DNA from: Epinephelus fuscoguttatus | Taxonomy: Eukaryota; Chordata; Actinopteri; Perciformes; Serranidae | Assembly (NCBI RefSeq): GCF_011397635.1 | Contig: NC_064763.1 | Coordinates: 24,317,437-24,381,436, forward strand | Reading direction: 5' to 3' | DNA length: 64,000 nt | Shown here: positions 12,334 through 26,025 of the stretch, piece by piece | Position numbering within the stretch: the stretch's first letter is position 1 | Layout of the letters: every line of letters starts with the position of its first letter | The notes under the pieces: generated by a model | Told to the model about the DNA's origin: nothing | What the model saw: the letters and a program-made list of their open reading frames with translations, nothing else | Database searches by the model: none | Translations under genes and position numbers: made by a program

Positions 12334-15018
12334 CTGCTTTATTTTTCATAGGTGTTCATACAAACAGTGCACTGGAAGAGCCTGTGTTAGGGGGTCACAA
12401 GCAATAAATATTGGGAATACTTAAAAAGAAGTGAATCAAAAGCTTTCTAATAGTGTCTAATAATAACCTCTTTCTGATAGAGACATTTGTCTTCCTCCAG
12501 TAGAGGTAAATCAAGGAGTTTTTGGCTACTTACACCCTCCAGGCCGACAGTCTGGCTTCTTGCTGAACCTGCAACTGAAGAATTGTTGCCAGTGCAAAGA
12601 CAGCTTTACTTAGTCCTAATCAATTCCTTTTCACCCTTAATTCTCCACGATGAGTAAATAAACCCACCTGTGCTCAGAGACCAAAACTGGTTACACTGCA
12701 TTCCTTTTTGCCTCAGCCCAACTAGAGGTCAGTCAGAGGTTTCCATCGTCTAACAGCAGGCTGACAACGGGGGAAAAAAGCACTTGCTGTGAATTCTAAT
12801 GTAATGTAACCTCATGGTTGGAAACGGAGGATGTCGAATATTGGACCTCCTTTCAGCTGAACCCAGATGAAAGTGTCTGGTAGTGTTATAAAAGCCCTTT
12901 TTTTAAGTGCGGAATGTCAGTGATTCAGATGATTATGTGGACAGTGAGACTGCACAGGAACTGAGATCATTACACTGACCTTCCAACCCAAAGAAACACA
13001 TTTGTGCATATGAGTATCAACCACGTTTGTCATCTTTAACAGTTGTTTGTTTTCTCCGACATCGAATATAAATTCTTGCTGTTGTCTCTCGACACGCTCA
13101 ACGAAGCAGACATCTTAAGCTCACATATCTCCTGAAGCTGAAACTAGAGGCGGCTACCATTGTTGGCTCGGCACTGATATCGCATTAGGTTATGTTAAAT
13201 GCCAGTCAGCGTTTCTTTCTTCATAGCGCGAGGCTTAACATCAAAGAGAGCAGGTCCGTTCATTCCTATTGCAAACAGGTAAAAAGGCTGTTATTTTCTG
13301 TGGTGTCTGGTGTCTACTTGCGCTGGCCTAATCTTATGAACATCATGGATAAAGGCTAAAATGTCTGCATTGTGTAACCTGCTATCAAAGCTTTGCATTC
13401 ACACACTAAATGCTTGAGTTCAGTAAGTGGTCATTACTCGTCTTAAATGCTCTGAGATTTAGTAAATATTAGGCTACGACCAAAGGAATGTCCTCAGTGA
13501 CCTTATCCTCACACTGACATGCTGCACAAACAAGCTCACAGTGAAGTCTGAGCTTTATCTCTGCAGATCTCCAAAATACTCCAACAGCTGACCGTTCTCT
13601 GTCCTTTCTTGTGATTTTTTTTTTCAAGAATCTCTTAAAAACCAGACATTTAGATTAGGCCCAACCATGTTCACCTTTTAACATTACTTTCAGTGCAGAC
13701 AATGATGAGGAAAAAGTAGAGCAGGTTTTGGAATCTGTGTTACCATCTCTGTCCCATTTATCCACATACATGTTTCCCCTTAAGCAAGGTCAGAGGTGAG
13801 CGTTACAGTGACAGGTGACCCAACCATCCTTGTTTGGCTTGGAGCTGAGCCACCACGCTGCCTTCACATTGTATCACCAGATTTGACTGTTGCTGTTACT
13901 CTGTATCAACAGAGGTATCTCAAAGCTTTCACAAAGTTTCCACATGACTAGCGTATGAATGTTTACACAAAACTGTTAGCAGCAAGCATCAAATAAATGG
14001 ATCCCAGATTGAGACATTAATTTTTAAGTATGGAAATGATCTTTCTCATCTAACTTTGGCAGAGAGTTAGATGAGACCAGAATCACCAATCACCAGAAAA
14101 AATGTTGGCATCTTACATTATTGCAAACCAAGGTCACGTTACATTTGCACATTATTATGTAGCGAATAAATTGAACTTTCAACAATGCTGTGGTTAACAT
14201 GTGGTTAGGTTTAGGCACAAAAGACACTTCGTTAGGGTTAGAAAAAAATCCATGTTGTGTATTAAAATATAGGGCACAATCCCCTCTGGAACCACAATGA
14301 TGTCCTAATAACAAACAATCAGTGTTTGAGGCAATATCCCTGCTGGAGAAACAGTGAGCGGTCCCTTAAAAACACCCATGTTTGGCACCTAAAAAGCTGC
14401 TGGAAACAAAGCAATGACTCGATAGAAACAATTGCTTTTGTTATTTGTTGCTCTCAAACAATGTTCTTCTGTGGTCTGTAGCTTTGCAGCTGTCTCACCT
14501 AGCTGACACGCAATCCACCATCCTACCAATAACAAAGTTAGCTTACATTAAAACATGATACGATACGCATGAAATGTGCAAATACAACGTATTCATGGTT
14601 TGCAGATATTTTCAATGCTAACATTTTCTTTAGGAGGGGCATAAGCACATACAGCGAGCAGCAGCAGCGACCCACCGTCTGACACTAGCACACCGTGAGG
14701 ACGGAAACAGAGGGCTCAGCAGGGACGGAGCACCTGCTGCGTTCGTTTTGATTGACCGGTGGACTTCACCACAAGCTTACTGGCTGTAGAAACTGGCTTT
14801 ACGTTCTAAAACCAGCCGCTGCCGATTTGACCAGCTGAGTTGCAGGTGACACCATTAGCTGGCTTGAGTCGAGGCCAGACCGGCCACACCGCTGCAACGT
14901 TTCTCTGCAACATTTTAAAATGGTTTCATCTTGTCAGGAATTTTTGGTCTGAACTGGGCTTAATGCTCACATGTTATATCTTATTTGTTTGACCATAAAA
15001 AATGGAACTGTGAAAACC
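12334..15018. other. Intergenic, nothing recognised
   Basis: No coding exon. A GC-richer patch at about 14,630-14,900 has no identifiable motif. Confidence 0.5.
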
Positions 15019-15130
15019 AGTGTTGTGCAAGCTACAGAACAATTTAAGTAGGTACAGTTACTCTCAAAAGTAACTGAATTACATTACCAGTTACTGCATA
15101 TAAAAGTAACTTTTGCATTACTTTTAAATA
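15019..15130. mobile_element. Possible hAT end (AGTTACT-rich)
   Basis: CAGTGTTGTGCAAGC followed by repeated AAAGTAACT / AGTTACT words, a terminal sequence style common in fish hAT elements. The opposite end was not found. Confidence 0.35.
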
Positions 15131-15209
15131 TCTGCTTCAGTTCTCTTATTAATACACACAGCCATTTAAATGTTGCTGTGGTACAATGTAAGACAATAAA
15201 ACAGCCTAT

Positions 15210-15917
15210 GGGTGCTTTCAGGCCTAAAGTTGTCTTGCTTTGGTCTGAGTCATTTTGTCACAAAGATTCATCATTGCCTAGAGTGGGTTCGTGTTCTCAC
15301 GGCAGCATTTACAAGTGGACCAGATCAAATGCCTTGTGTGAGAAAGCTGCTCTTGATTGGTCAGAATTTCCATGTGGGAAAAATCCAGGAAGTAAACAAA
15401 ACCTGGAGAAAGAGTACACTTGCAAGATAAGTGTGACACTTTCTAATGTCACAATGGAGGGACAGCTACACAGGTTGATTTTAGCGCTGCTCATCGTGGA
15501 CTATATTGCTGTCGTTGTTCATTTTAGTCAAACCATACAGTTTGAAAACGAGGCACAGCTCCAACTAGAAAACAATGTGTTGATGCATTGGATGTGCTGA
15601 ATGTGCATATTAAGGCAGTACAGGAGGAGGTGCACATTAATAATCCTCCAGGACTGTAACATGCTCATGTTTAACCCAAACAATGTGTCATGTGACTGCA
15701 GTTGGTTCAGATCGAGGTTGGAACACGTTCTCACCACAAACGAACTGCACCAGAGTTTATTTGTAACCGGACTGAGACCACCTCTTCAAGAAGGTCTCAG
15801 TCCAGTTGTTTTGGTGTGATTGTTGTGTTCACACCTGCCCAAACAAACCGCATTTAGGGGGCAAAGGAACTTGAGTTTAATTGGACCAAACCAAACAGGG
15901 CAGGTGTGAAAGCACCC
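15210..15917. mobile_element. Inverted-repeat element with GGGTGCTTTCA ends
   Basis: GGGTGCTTTCA at the left and its reverse complement TGAAAGCACCC at the right, 708 bp apart. The interior near the right end (CACACCTGCCCAAACAAACCGC) is a familiar teleost MITE sequence. Open frames inside show no similarity. Confidence 0.6.
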
Positions 15918-17808
15918 TTAGATTGTTGGCCACCCATTATCGTTATAATGAAAAGTAAGTCATGAAACAATAAAACAGAAAAGATATGTTTTGATAGGCC
16001 TGTTTGTTTTAATGACCAATTGAAGATGGGCAGGGTGGAGGCCCTCCAATGGTTGGCCCAATTGTCTAATGCTGATTGATTGATTCACGTCATTCATTTT
16101 GCTGCTGGAAGGTCAGGTGACATTAGATCATAACCTGGAAAAAAGGCTGGGTTCGTGTGCTATGATGAAGTCTGTTTAAGATTCAGTTATTGTAATTGTG
16201 TCTCCTTTAAGTAGTTAAAACTACAAATTGCTGTAATGTGTCAGAGTATTTCATAGTTGGGACCAGTTGCCCAGAAACCAGTGGAAACTCCCAAACAGTA
16301 ACCAGTGACTTTGTTACCTTTGGACCAAGCCATAGGCTGGCTGTCTTTGTGCTCAGTTTCATATTTCGTGAAACAGACATGATACTCAGTTCAACAGGGC
16401 AGCAAAGCACTAAAAGATGTTGTGCTCAGATAATTGCTTTTGACTTGTCGATGATAATTTTGGGTGTTTAACGAAGCCACAACCGCACAATAAACAAAAA
16501 TGTGTGTAAGAAGTGTCATGCCATTTAACTCAGCCACACGAAGCTGAATCATTAGAATAGTTTTCCATGAGCAGAGGTCAGCTGCGGATCTGTCATCACT
16601 ATTGTTTGCAGACAGATTCTGTTCTTGCTGCAGTCAGCAGACCTCCTCAGAGATGCGCATTAATGAGGCTACTCATTGGGCTTCTCCATGTACCCATTCA
16701 GAATCACATGGACTGTGTACAAAGCACTTCTTTGAGATCTTTAAAATGGTCTGTGGTGTGCAGTCCATCTGACTCAGCAATAGCTGCAAAAACAAAAATC
16801 TGCTGCTGATCAGACAGAAGACGCCACATAGAAATTTTGTCACTGGGCTCCTCACCCTAATTGCTTACAGAAACTCTCAGGTCTTCAACAGTTTATAATG
16901 GTTTCACTAATTAGGGGTAAGCCTTTCCTTGGTAGGGGGAACTATTAAAGGGAGCAAAAAAATGTGGAGTTATGTCTTTTTTTTTTTCCTTTTTTTTTCC
17001 TTTTTTTTCCCTTTTTTTTTTTTGAACAGGAAATGCAGTGATGCGCTGCTGGCTGACCCAGCTCGTCAACATTGTGGCTCAATGTCAAGCCTTGCAGCAG
17101 TGGTGAGTGAAGCAGGACTTATAATTTGCAGAAATAAAATAAAGTTTGGCTACACATTCAGTGGTAAGAGTAGTGCTGTAGCAGTCAGTAGTTCAGTGTT
17201 TTGCCCAAGGACAAATTCCAGTTTATTAAACCTTGAACCAAGCTAGCCAGTTAATGTCTAGCTTGGTTAGCAGTAAATTGATCACAGAAAAACTTTAACA
17301 AATCACAGATGGACAATCACTAAACAACAATAAGGTAGGCGCCGACATTTCCAGGCACCTCTCTGTCAGCTCTGCTACATTTTGGCTAAATTATGCTCCT
17401 ATGAATATTTTGCAAGTGCTTGTGTTGCTTTTTGTGGTTTGTGTAGGACGGTGGTGGTGTCTGGTGGTGAGTAAATAATTGCGTTGAGGAAATCAACTCA
17501 ACCCTCCTCCTGCCAACCCTGCTAGCTAGCCAGGTTGAGGTATTCAAATGTAAACATCAGTAGACATCAAGGAAAAGATAAACAAGACGGGCACCAGCCA
17601 AGCTAGCATCCTGCTAGCCAGTCTACAAGCATTGGAAAATAAACTGAATGACCTCCGTGCCCGCATCAGTTTACAGCAGGATATCAGAAACTGTAATATC
17701 CTTTGATTTACTGAAAATGGCCTGGTGACTCATTTTCTATATGTCAGTCTGACAGAGCTGAGAACTCTGGCAGGAGGGGAAGGGGTGTGTAAGGACTGTA
17801 TAGCTTCC
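15918..17808. other. Intergenic with pyrimidine tract
   Basis: No gene recognised. A T-rich/pyrimidine run occupies 16975-17023. Confidence 0.5.
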
Positions 17809-18664
17809 TTTCCACCAAGCAGTACAGTACGGTTCAGTTTGGTCCGCTTTTTTCCCCGTTTCCACTGTGAAAAGTTGTAGATGGTACCAATGAAACTGTT
17901 CATACTGTCCCATTTTTGGTCACCACACAGATCTGGTACTAAAAGGTGGAGCTAGAAACACTGCAGTCCATTGATGGGTCAGTAGGGGACAGTCACTCTA
18001 CTCAGGGCTGAGTTGTGGCTGGTTTTTAAGCTCATACTGTGGAGAGTTTTACATATATATTAGTATATTGTAACTGTGAAATGAAAGGATGTTTTGCTGC
18101 CTCTAGCAGAGAAAAACTAACTTAATTCACTGGGCCGACTGACAGCAACTTTTAAGGTGGAACATTCACTTGTTATGTTACTCAATGTATGAGTTGACAA
18201 CGTGACTCAAACAGCACACCTTAAATTTCAATGTGACAACCTACTTTTTAGTTTTTATTGTCTCTCCTGGATGACAGCATTTTTCCCAATCCTCACTCAC
18301 AGAAAAAAAAGTACCATGAAGCGTTATTCCTGTGGGCTCAGGCACAACTAAACCCCTGAGCTTGCCTGAGAAGGACCAAATGGACAAACTAGCTATTTTT
18401 AAATATCCCATGGAGAGAGGCTCTCACTGCAGTCTGTTCTATTTTGTTCTGTAAATGTTGCCATGCAGCCTCGTTCTGCGGATGATGACGAGGTGGAGAC
18501 TGATAAAGGAGGAAATGCAGCGAGTGCTGGACGGAGCAGTGAGTGACAACAACTCCACACACATTTAAGGGTACTGTTAGTGGTGGAAACGCTAGGGTCT
18601 AGATACCCTGTCTGAAGGGTTAATTTTGGTTTCAAATGTACCATGCTGAAAGTGTTTGTTGGAA
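17809..18664 (+). mobile_element. Family A element copy 2
   Basis: TTTCCACCAAGCAGTACAGTACGG ... GGTACTAAAAGGTGGAGC ... GGTTTCAAATGTACCATG. It follows copy 1 over its whole length with point changes and small deletions. Confidence 0.65.
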
Positions 18665-19580
18665 GTGGGGCTAAACACTCTGGATTACTGCTATACGACG
18701 GTTAGAGGCAGCTGCAGAGCGAGGTCGCTGCCCCTGTTTGAGTGAGGCGATCGTGCACCCATCTTGTTGAAGTCAGGATATGTAAACAAACTACGACCCA
18801 TGCTCTCAATAATGGGAGTGATGGAGCCAATCAGAGTCTGGAGCTCATTCTAGGACACCACCGTTGATGTCACAGATGACATCAATGACTTCACCAACTC
18901 TGTGGTGGATTTAATTTGTAAAACAACAGAAGCAAATGTACCCAAATGGTTCTGGTACCCATTACTAGAACCATCGGGAACGGCTGGTTATTACTCTGTA
19001 CTCACCAGTGAAATTACTGAGAACATCTGGGAGCACTGCAACAACAATACAATAAAATCCGACTGGGCAAAAAAGACAAGTAGTTTAAACTGATCAGATG
19101 GGTTGTAAACAAGCCACAGGATTATCTGCACCACTTTATTTGAAAGTAAAACTAAAATGTCTGTGATTAATCCTTTAATGCACAGGAAGTGCGTACATGT
19201 AATCAAAACACGAATGGCAAAGGTAGATCAAGAAGTCCATCAGTAAACCTGATGAATGCTTACAAAGGGCAGTTTGGTCAGCAGTTTTACTGTTTGCCTT
19301 TATTTTCTCCGTCACATTATTTTCACAAATCATTTTTTTCTAACATTTTAAGCAATGTTCATTCATTTTCTATAGGTGCTTAACCTGGTACATAGTGGCG
19401 GGGGTGGGTTGCAGCCTATCCCAGCTGACATTGGGCGAGAGGCTCGGTACACCCTAGACAGGTCACCAGACTATCACAGGGCTAACACATAGAGACAACC
19501 ATTCAAGTTAAATAGTGGGAAAGCTACAAAAGTCCTTGACCCAAATCTTTACAGAGAGGATGAGGAAGAAAGCAAGGAGT
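18665..19580. other. Intergenic with dispersed repeat
   Basis: No gene recognised. About 19,360-19,510 (GGGTTGCAGCCTATCCCAGCTGACATTGGGCGAGAGG) is a very common fish repeat. Confidence 0.5.
19360..19510 (+). repeat. Dispersed fish repeat (CCTATCCCAGCTGACATTGG class)
   Basis: Recognised by its phrases CCTATCCCAGCTGACATTGG and AGACAGGTCACCAG. A related part of the same repeat class (GCATGTTCTCCCTGTGTCAGC ... TCCAAAGACATGCAAG) is at about 21,966-22,070. Confidence 0.55.
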
Positions 19581-20749
19581 TAGGGCTGGGCGGTATACTG
19601 GTTTGTACGGAAAACCGGTATTTATTTTCATTATGATATGAATTTTTCAAATACCGCCATACCGGTGAATAGCCCAAACAATGTCCGAAACGTGCGCGGC
19701 GGGAAAGTGTTTCAGCGGGGACCCATTTCACCGCTGCACACCACAGGCACGCTTGAGCGGGTGAGAGTGAGAGCATAGAAAAGTTTGGAGGCGAGAATGG
19801 CTGCCGGAGAGAGTCCTGAAAGCAAAGCAACTGTACATGATGACCCAGAAGAACTCATACCAAAAGAGTTTTGCCCTGATGCGCACACACCCACATCCAC
19901 ACACAAAGCGCACACACACAGACAAAGCGCACACACAGGTAAGCACACTAGAGCACGGCTCGGACCGCATTTTCCTGACCGAAGACGACCCGTCCCGAGT
20001 CCGAGACAGTTACGGCCGGGCTCCACCGGGCACGTCAGCGGCGCGACACGTCTGCTGCGCGAGTCCCGTAGCAGCTCGCCCCCCTGTTAATCAATTACAG
20101 CGGCTCCACCGGCAACGGGAGCAACACGACAACCTCCGTCTGTCGCGCGACAACTCTCTATTTTACGCGGCTCTTCTATTTTTGTCGCACTACGCTCCCC
20201 TACGCGACCCTCCAGCAGATAAAAACTACATGAAATAGTGTGCTAAACGAGCACAATGTGTTTTTAAATGAATAAACCATTATCCGAGGTGATATGTGAT
20301 GATTCTTTTTCATGCATTTACCCGTGTTTATCCGTGACATTGTGTAAATGTCCGTGGCGGACATTTGAAAGCGAGTAGATGACAAACAGTACAGTAAACT
20401 TGTAGATAACTCAAATATATGTAATAACTTAGGTGGAAAATGCTTTAACATTTCATGCAGCCTACATGCAGCCTCTCGGCTCGGCAAACGGTAAACAACC
20501 CCGCTGGCTTCTCTACATGTCGCTTCCATACGCAGTCAGTGGAGCCCAAGTGAATGGAGCGGCCCGTGTGTTGTGTTCAGGCGTTGTCAGAAAAATAACA
20601 AATTCCGGCACTTGAATAGGCCATAGCACAACACAACAGCATGTCAAGTTGGCCGAACCTGAGCAAAATACTGTGAAATACCATGAAACCGATATGATTT
20701 TTTTTCTTAAAACCGTGATATGAAAATTTTGTCATACCGCCCAGCCCTA
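19581..20749. mobile_element. hAT-like element, 1,169 bp, with 9-bp target duplication
   Basis: Terminal inverted repeats TAGGGCTGGGCGGTAT (left) and ATACCGCCCAGCCCTA (right), 16 bp, one central difference at most, flanked by the direct repeat GCAAGGAGT (19572-19580 and 20750-20758). The GC-rich interior has an ATG frame from 19797 with EELIPKE, which resembles the start of BED-type hAT transposases. No further transposase sequence follows. Confidence 0.8.
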
Positions 20750-20758
20750 GCAAGGAGT

Positions 20759-21072
20759 GTCTTGGCAGATAGCTCCCATCCTCTCCTCAGCCAGGTTTTA
20801 GCTCTTGAGCTCCGGGAGGCGCTATAGAGTCCCTCTGGCAACTAAAGATGTATTCAAGAAGTCCTTCATCCCAAGTGCAATCAATATTCTTAACTTAAAG
20901 TGACTGATGAGTTTTAAACCACAGACAGACGATGATATGAGATGACTTAATGTGTTAAGTGTTTCTTAATGACCTTGTATGTTTGTGTTATTGACTGCTC
21001 GTCTGCTTTTTATTATGTTGACTCTTGTGTCTGGTTAGCCGTAGACAAGAGCGATCCAGATTCTCAAGCCCC
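20759..21072. other. Intergenic, nothing recognised
   Basis: No coding potential or repeat ends. Confidence 0.5.
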
Positions 21073-21960
21073 GTTTCCACATTCAGTATGGTACCTTTGG
21101 AACCAAAAGTAGCCCTTCAGACATGGTACCTAGACCCTAGATTCGCTTAGCATTTCCACAGCAAACAGTACCCTCAAATGTGGGCAGGGTTGTTGTCACT
21201 CACTGCTCCATCCAGCACTGATTGTATTTTCTCATTACCTGTGATCCAGAGGGAAGACTGCACCTCGTTTATCATCCACAGAATGGGGTTGCACACTGAC
21301 ATTTTCAGAACAAAATAAAACAGGCTGCAGTGAGAGTCTCTCTCGATGAGATGTTTAAAAATAGCGTGTCTCTGCATATAGTCCCTCTCAGGCAAGCTCA
21401 GGGGTTTAGTGTTGCCGGAGCCCACAGGAACGAAGCTCCACTACACTTTTCCTTTCTCCGAGTGAGGATTTTACTGTATGCGGTTCACAGCCCAGTCAAA
21501 ATTAAATTACATAAACCCTTGAGGATCCACTCATTACTAAAAGTGTCTGTCATATAAAAACTGAAGTAATGGTCACAGTTTTTACAGTGAAATTTAAGGT
21601 GTGTTGATTGATTCACACTGTCATCTCATGCATTGAGTAACATTACAAGTTAATGTTCCACCTTAAAAGTTGCCAGCAGTCGGCCCAGTGAATTAAAACA
21701 TCCTTTCATTTTATAGTTACAGTTTACTAATAAAACTCTCCATGGTATGAACAGTGGTTACATGAGCTTCTCCTATTGACCAATCAACGGACTGCAGTGT
21801 TCACAGCTCCACCTTTTAGTACCAGATCTGTATGCTAGGTACCCCAACAGAGGGGGGACCAAAAATGGGGACGGTACGGAACGGTTCCATTGGTACCATC
21901 CACAAGTTTTCACAGTAGAAACGAAAAAAAAGAAGCATACCAAACTGCTTGGTGGAAACA
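21073..21960 (-). mobile_element. Family A element copy 3 (inverted)
   Basis: Reverse complement of the other two copies: begins GTTTCCACATTCAGTATGG on the plus strand and ends CAAACTGCTTGGTGGAAAC. With copy 2 it forms a widely spaced inverted pair. Confidence 0.65.
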
Positions 21961-24900
21961 CGGCATAGTGTGGCGCTTGCATGTTCTCCCTGTGTCAGCA
22001 TGGGTTTTCTCCAGCTTCCTTCCATAGTCCAAAGACATGCAAGTGAGGTTTGGTTAGCAATTAACTCCATTAGCACAGTGCTGTTATCACTGATAGGAAT
22101 GATGATCAAAACTACACATAAAAGACCCAAATTGTAATATACTAGAATATGTAAAGGACCAAATGATCCAGCTTGTGAATTTTAGTCAGGAGTCCATTGT
22201 TCCTTACCCTCTTTTCTTCTAAATTTCTGTCCTATAAAAGTAAGTATCACACCAGTAGAAATGTGTATTATATAAACTGCACAGTTTTAGAGGCTGAGAT
22301 CATTAATCCTCGGGATTGAGTTCACATATAACGTAGACATCCCCATGTATGAGATTTATTTTTCCAAATCAAAAGCTTCACTTGAGAGAAACTGGTGCAG
22401 CCAAACATTCTTTTTGATAAGGAGTCTGGCTCAATTAAAGCCATCAAACCTGCAACTAGATATGACTGTAAACCCAGGCAAGAGGCAACTAGGGGAACAA
22501 ATAAATATTTCCATTGGCTCTCCTCCAGCTTTTTCCTCTATCTGCTCTTATGTAGGTCAGACTATTCAGTCTTTTCGACATATCACTTCCTTCTTTAAAA
22601 AAAAGTTTTAGAAATGTCTGACACAAGACCTCCCATGTTAGACTCTGACCTTTTTTCTCAAAGTCCTCAGACATGCATAAGTCATCATGCCAGGATCTTG
22701 CAATTCAAAATTTCCACCTTCTCACACACAGCTGCATTTTTGGACTGGTCATAGACACAGACAGTGAGAATGAGTCCACGTCAGCCAGTGGAAAATGTCT
22801 GTAGTTGCATGTCTGAAATGTTGACCGTGAAACAAATGCACGGCAAAGTAGAGTTTATGGGCTACAGTGAACTGCAACAAGGCTCGCCGGCCACCCATCT
22901 CACCTACAGCGTGCACTTACTGTGGCTGCACATGTGAGAGCAGTAATTAATTTGGATGTTTCACAGAGAGGAAGCAGAGAACATGGGCATATTTTCTGGC
23001 GCATGTTTCATGGTCCACACTTCATCTGCTTCCTCTCGTTCTTCTGTTTAATTTAAAGGCTGACCCTTGCTAAAAGTCTGCTCAGCATGGGTTCTGTAAT
23101 TTTACTCCCTCTGGAAGTATTATAGATTTTCTGGCTAAAACTGTGCATTACTTTGAGTGTGGAAAGGCTTTTAAGTGCCTCCCACAAACTTTCTAGAGTA
23201 GCTAATGGACAAATGTGGCTTTCTTATATTGTTACATATTTGATGTTTTTTAAGGATTTAAAAGCACAATTTGTAATGCCAGCGCATATGGGATAAAGAC
23301 TTTAATACGTATCTGACATATAAAAGGTTGATACTGTTGAGAGGTGCTCAGTCAAGGGCAAGTGCACTTTCTTTAGGTTTTGAAGATGTTTCCCAACTGG
23401 TCGAGCCACAGGGTCCAGATTTCTCCTTAGTCATTAGTTCAAGGTCCACACAGTTTAATATATTCAGAGTCATACTTGCATTTGGACATGTCATCAAGCT
23501 AGTTTGCTGTTTCTGTCAAGTAGCCATCCGTTAGTCACTCAGTCTACAGGTGTGAAACAGCACTTGAAAATAAAAACCCAGCGCCAGAATTTCACTTTAC
23601 TTAAAAATAAAGTGTGTTTTTTCCAAACCCGACACATTTGTGAATCAGTATAGTAGTCAGTATAGTTGGATGAGAATGAGGGTGATGTGGTCGGATGATT
23701 TGGTGCGGGCAATGATCCGGGCAGCAGAGTTTTGAATGATTTAAAGCCTGTTAATGAGTTTAGTGGTGAGACCAGAGACAACTGTGTTACAGTATTCAAT
23801 ATGGGATGTGACAAATGCATGGACTAAGACCTCAGTGCTGCACTGGGACAGTGATGGGTAGAGTCTGGAAATGTTGTGGAGGTGGAAGAAAGCAGTCCAA
23901 GTAATGTCTTTAATGTTTGAATAAAAGAATGCTGTCAAGAATGACACAAAGCCTCATGCCTTGGCTGGAGAAGGGTACAAGGAAGTTATTAGTGATGATA
24001 TGTAGGCTAAACCGGAAGTTAGCTGCTCAGCCAGCAGACGGTAGCAACTCAGCTGTAAGTCTCTAGAGTCTCTAAACTGTTTCAGCTTCATATGCCACAG
24101 GGTAACTTTTATAGGAATGAACAAGGGCTCACCGCCAACACTGTATCCACCTGTCTTTGTACATCCATGGCCAGTTAGCAAGCTCATTGTTAGTTAGTTT
24201 AGGTTGGTCACTAACAGAACAATAACTTCATGCATTAAATTTAAAGGGCATATTTGTAACATGAACTCCTTTGTCATAACTGTGTGTAAACCATTGCTTT
24301 TTAGTGGAGAAGTTATACTCCAAGAGAGGAGGTTAAATAAATGTGAATGGTGCAACACATGCTGTTACGATGGTTCCCTCCATTTTGTCCTCTCTGGCTT
24401 GCCGTCCTCTCAAAGGTCAGGGCTGTAAGGATGGCTTGTTATTAGTAAAAGATGCCAATAAACTGGCCAAACTTTGCATGGATTTACCTCACCCACATGA
24501 GTTAGTCTACTAATTTTGGCAATTGCAGTAGATTTGCAGGAAAGCCCAATCAGTCTTATTTCAGCATTGGCAGTATAAAAACAAAATCGGGGAGTGCAGC
24601 AAAATGCCGCCTACCTACCTTTGTTTATACAGAATGCGCCTTTTTCGGGGCAATGGGGGGCGTGAGCAAGTAATGAAACGTGTAGCTCAGCGTGTGATGT
24701 AACCAGTGACGTGGGAGGGAAGCCGCAGCTGGTCAGTCCTTTGGCGATTATCTCGTAAATGGGAGGGCACGCAATTCCTTGTCTCCCCAGTTGCTCATCT
24801 TTACAGTGTCTGTCAGGTTTGCTTTTCCCTCTTGCTACTAGCAGCTCGCTAATTCCTGCTATCAGCTGTTTCCTGTTTATCCACCGCCAGCGTCATCAAC

Positions 24901-25189
24901 AGCTCCTCCCACAAGTCTTCAACAGCCCCTCCTGTTGCGGAAGGCCACCTCGTTCTGTTTAAACTAAAAGGGTTCCGCCAATATGTCTACCCTACAAGGC
25001 GGAAAATTGGGCACCTCGGATCAACTCGCCAATCCGGCTCTGTGTGTCTAAACGCTTGCAGTTTGCTGGCAAAACGGCCCAACATTCACGGATAATCTGG
25101 CAGTGTAAAAGGGGCTAGTGATATCAACATTAAATCAGTGCAGAACAGGAAAACAAATGCGGTATTAGTAATAACTGTTCATGAATGGC
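21961..25189. other. Intergenic with scattered repeat fragments
   Basis: Contains the repeat piece at about 21,966-22,070, an L2 fragment (23,650-23,945) and a GC-richer block at about 24,570-25,115 ending GGCAGTGTAAAAGGGGC that resembles fish MITE sequence. No host exon was found. Confidence 0.5.
23650..23945 (-). mobile_element. L2-type LINE fragment
   Basis: Minus-strand reading AFFHLHNISRLYPSLSQ...EVLVHAFVTSHIEYCN...GLTTKLINRL, then after an in-frame stop IIQNSAARIIARTKSSDHIT. This is the region just after the reverse transcriptase domain in L2/CR1-group LINEs. Inactivated by stop codons. Confidence 0.75.
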
Positions 25190-25195
25190 TTTATT
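25190..25195 (-). promoter_or_regulatory. Candidate polyadenylation signal of adamts15
   Basis: AATAAA on the minus strand about 1.7 kb beyond the stop codon. Another AATAAA lies at 25628-25633, so the true 3' end is uncertain. A run of 20-odd A on the plus strand (from about 25243) would sit in the 3' UTR as poly-U. Confidence 0.3.
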
Positions 25196-26025
25196 TTTGG
25201 AATAAATACACTTAAGTCAAAGACAATTACAAATGCCTGTGTAAAAAAAAAAAAAAAAAAAAAAAGATTTAAAAAATATTTACATTATTTTTTGCACCGA
25301 GCTGAATAAATATATACATAGTATATAAGACAGCCCATGTAGGTCATAGGTTTCTTTTGCTGTACAAAGTGCAAAAGCTGATTAAAAAAAACAAAACAGA
25401 AATAATAATCCAACCGACGCAGGATCCATCCTGTAGTTGGATGTTGGACTGGACAATGTGGCCCCTTCAAGAAACACAACAAGAGTATAATAGATTACAG
25501 GATTTCATCGAGAGTGTAGAAAGAACAGCTTGGCTCGAGCTGTGGGGCCATGAAGGAGGAGATCCGGGAAAACACACATTCTGTACAGCATGACCGAAGG
25601 CTTGCCAGTTTTTCTTCGCCTCTCTGCTTTATTGTTTCATTGATAATAAATTATCTGTGGTAACTGTGCCAGACAGGCCTGACTCAACATGGCTGAACAC
25701 CATAAACCGAGAGGACAATCGTTGTGGTCGAATGATAGAGGAAATGAAGGAAGCAATCAAACGTGTTGGACACAGGAGGTGGGAATTGAACACAGCATGT
25801 GAGTGTGTGTGTCTGCATGTGAGTGTGATATCAGGTTGAGCCCTTATCTCAGATGAGCAGTGCAATGTTAGGTGCAGCCTGACGAAATCCCTCCGCTGGC
25901 AACCACACCAGCTAACAGGGACCACTGGCTATTGTCTCATGCCCTGCTTTGTTTAGTCAGATCTGTCATGAAAGCTACCAGTGTGACTTCAGATTCTAGT
26001 TTAAACTGTTTCCATGACTGGCGCT

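Noticed and set aside
19549..20238. Several overlapping long frames on both strands around 19.7-20.2 kb as host genes
   Set aside because: They lie inside the hAT-like element in GC-rich and CACA-repeat sequence, lack splice partners and show no host protein similarity.
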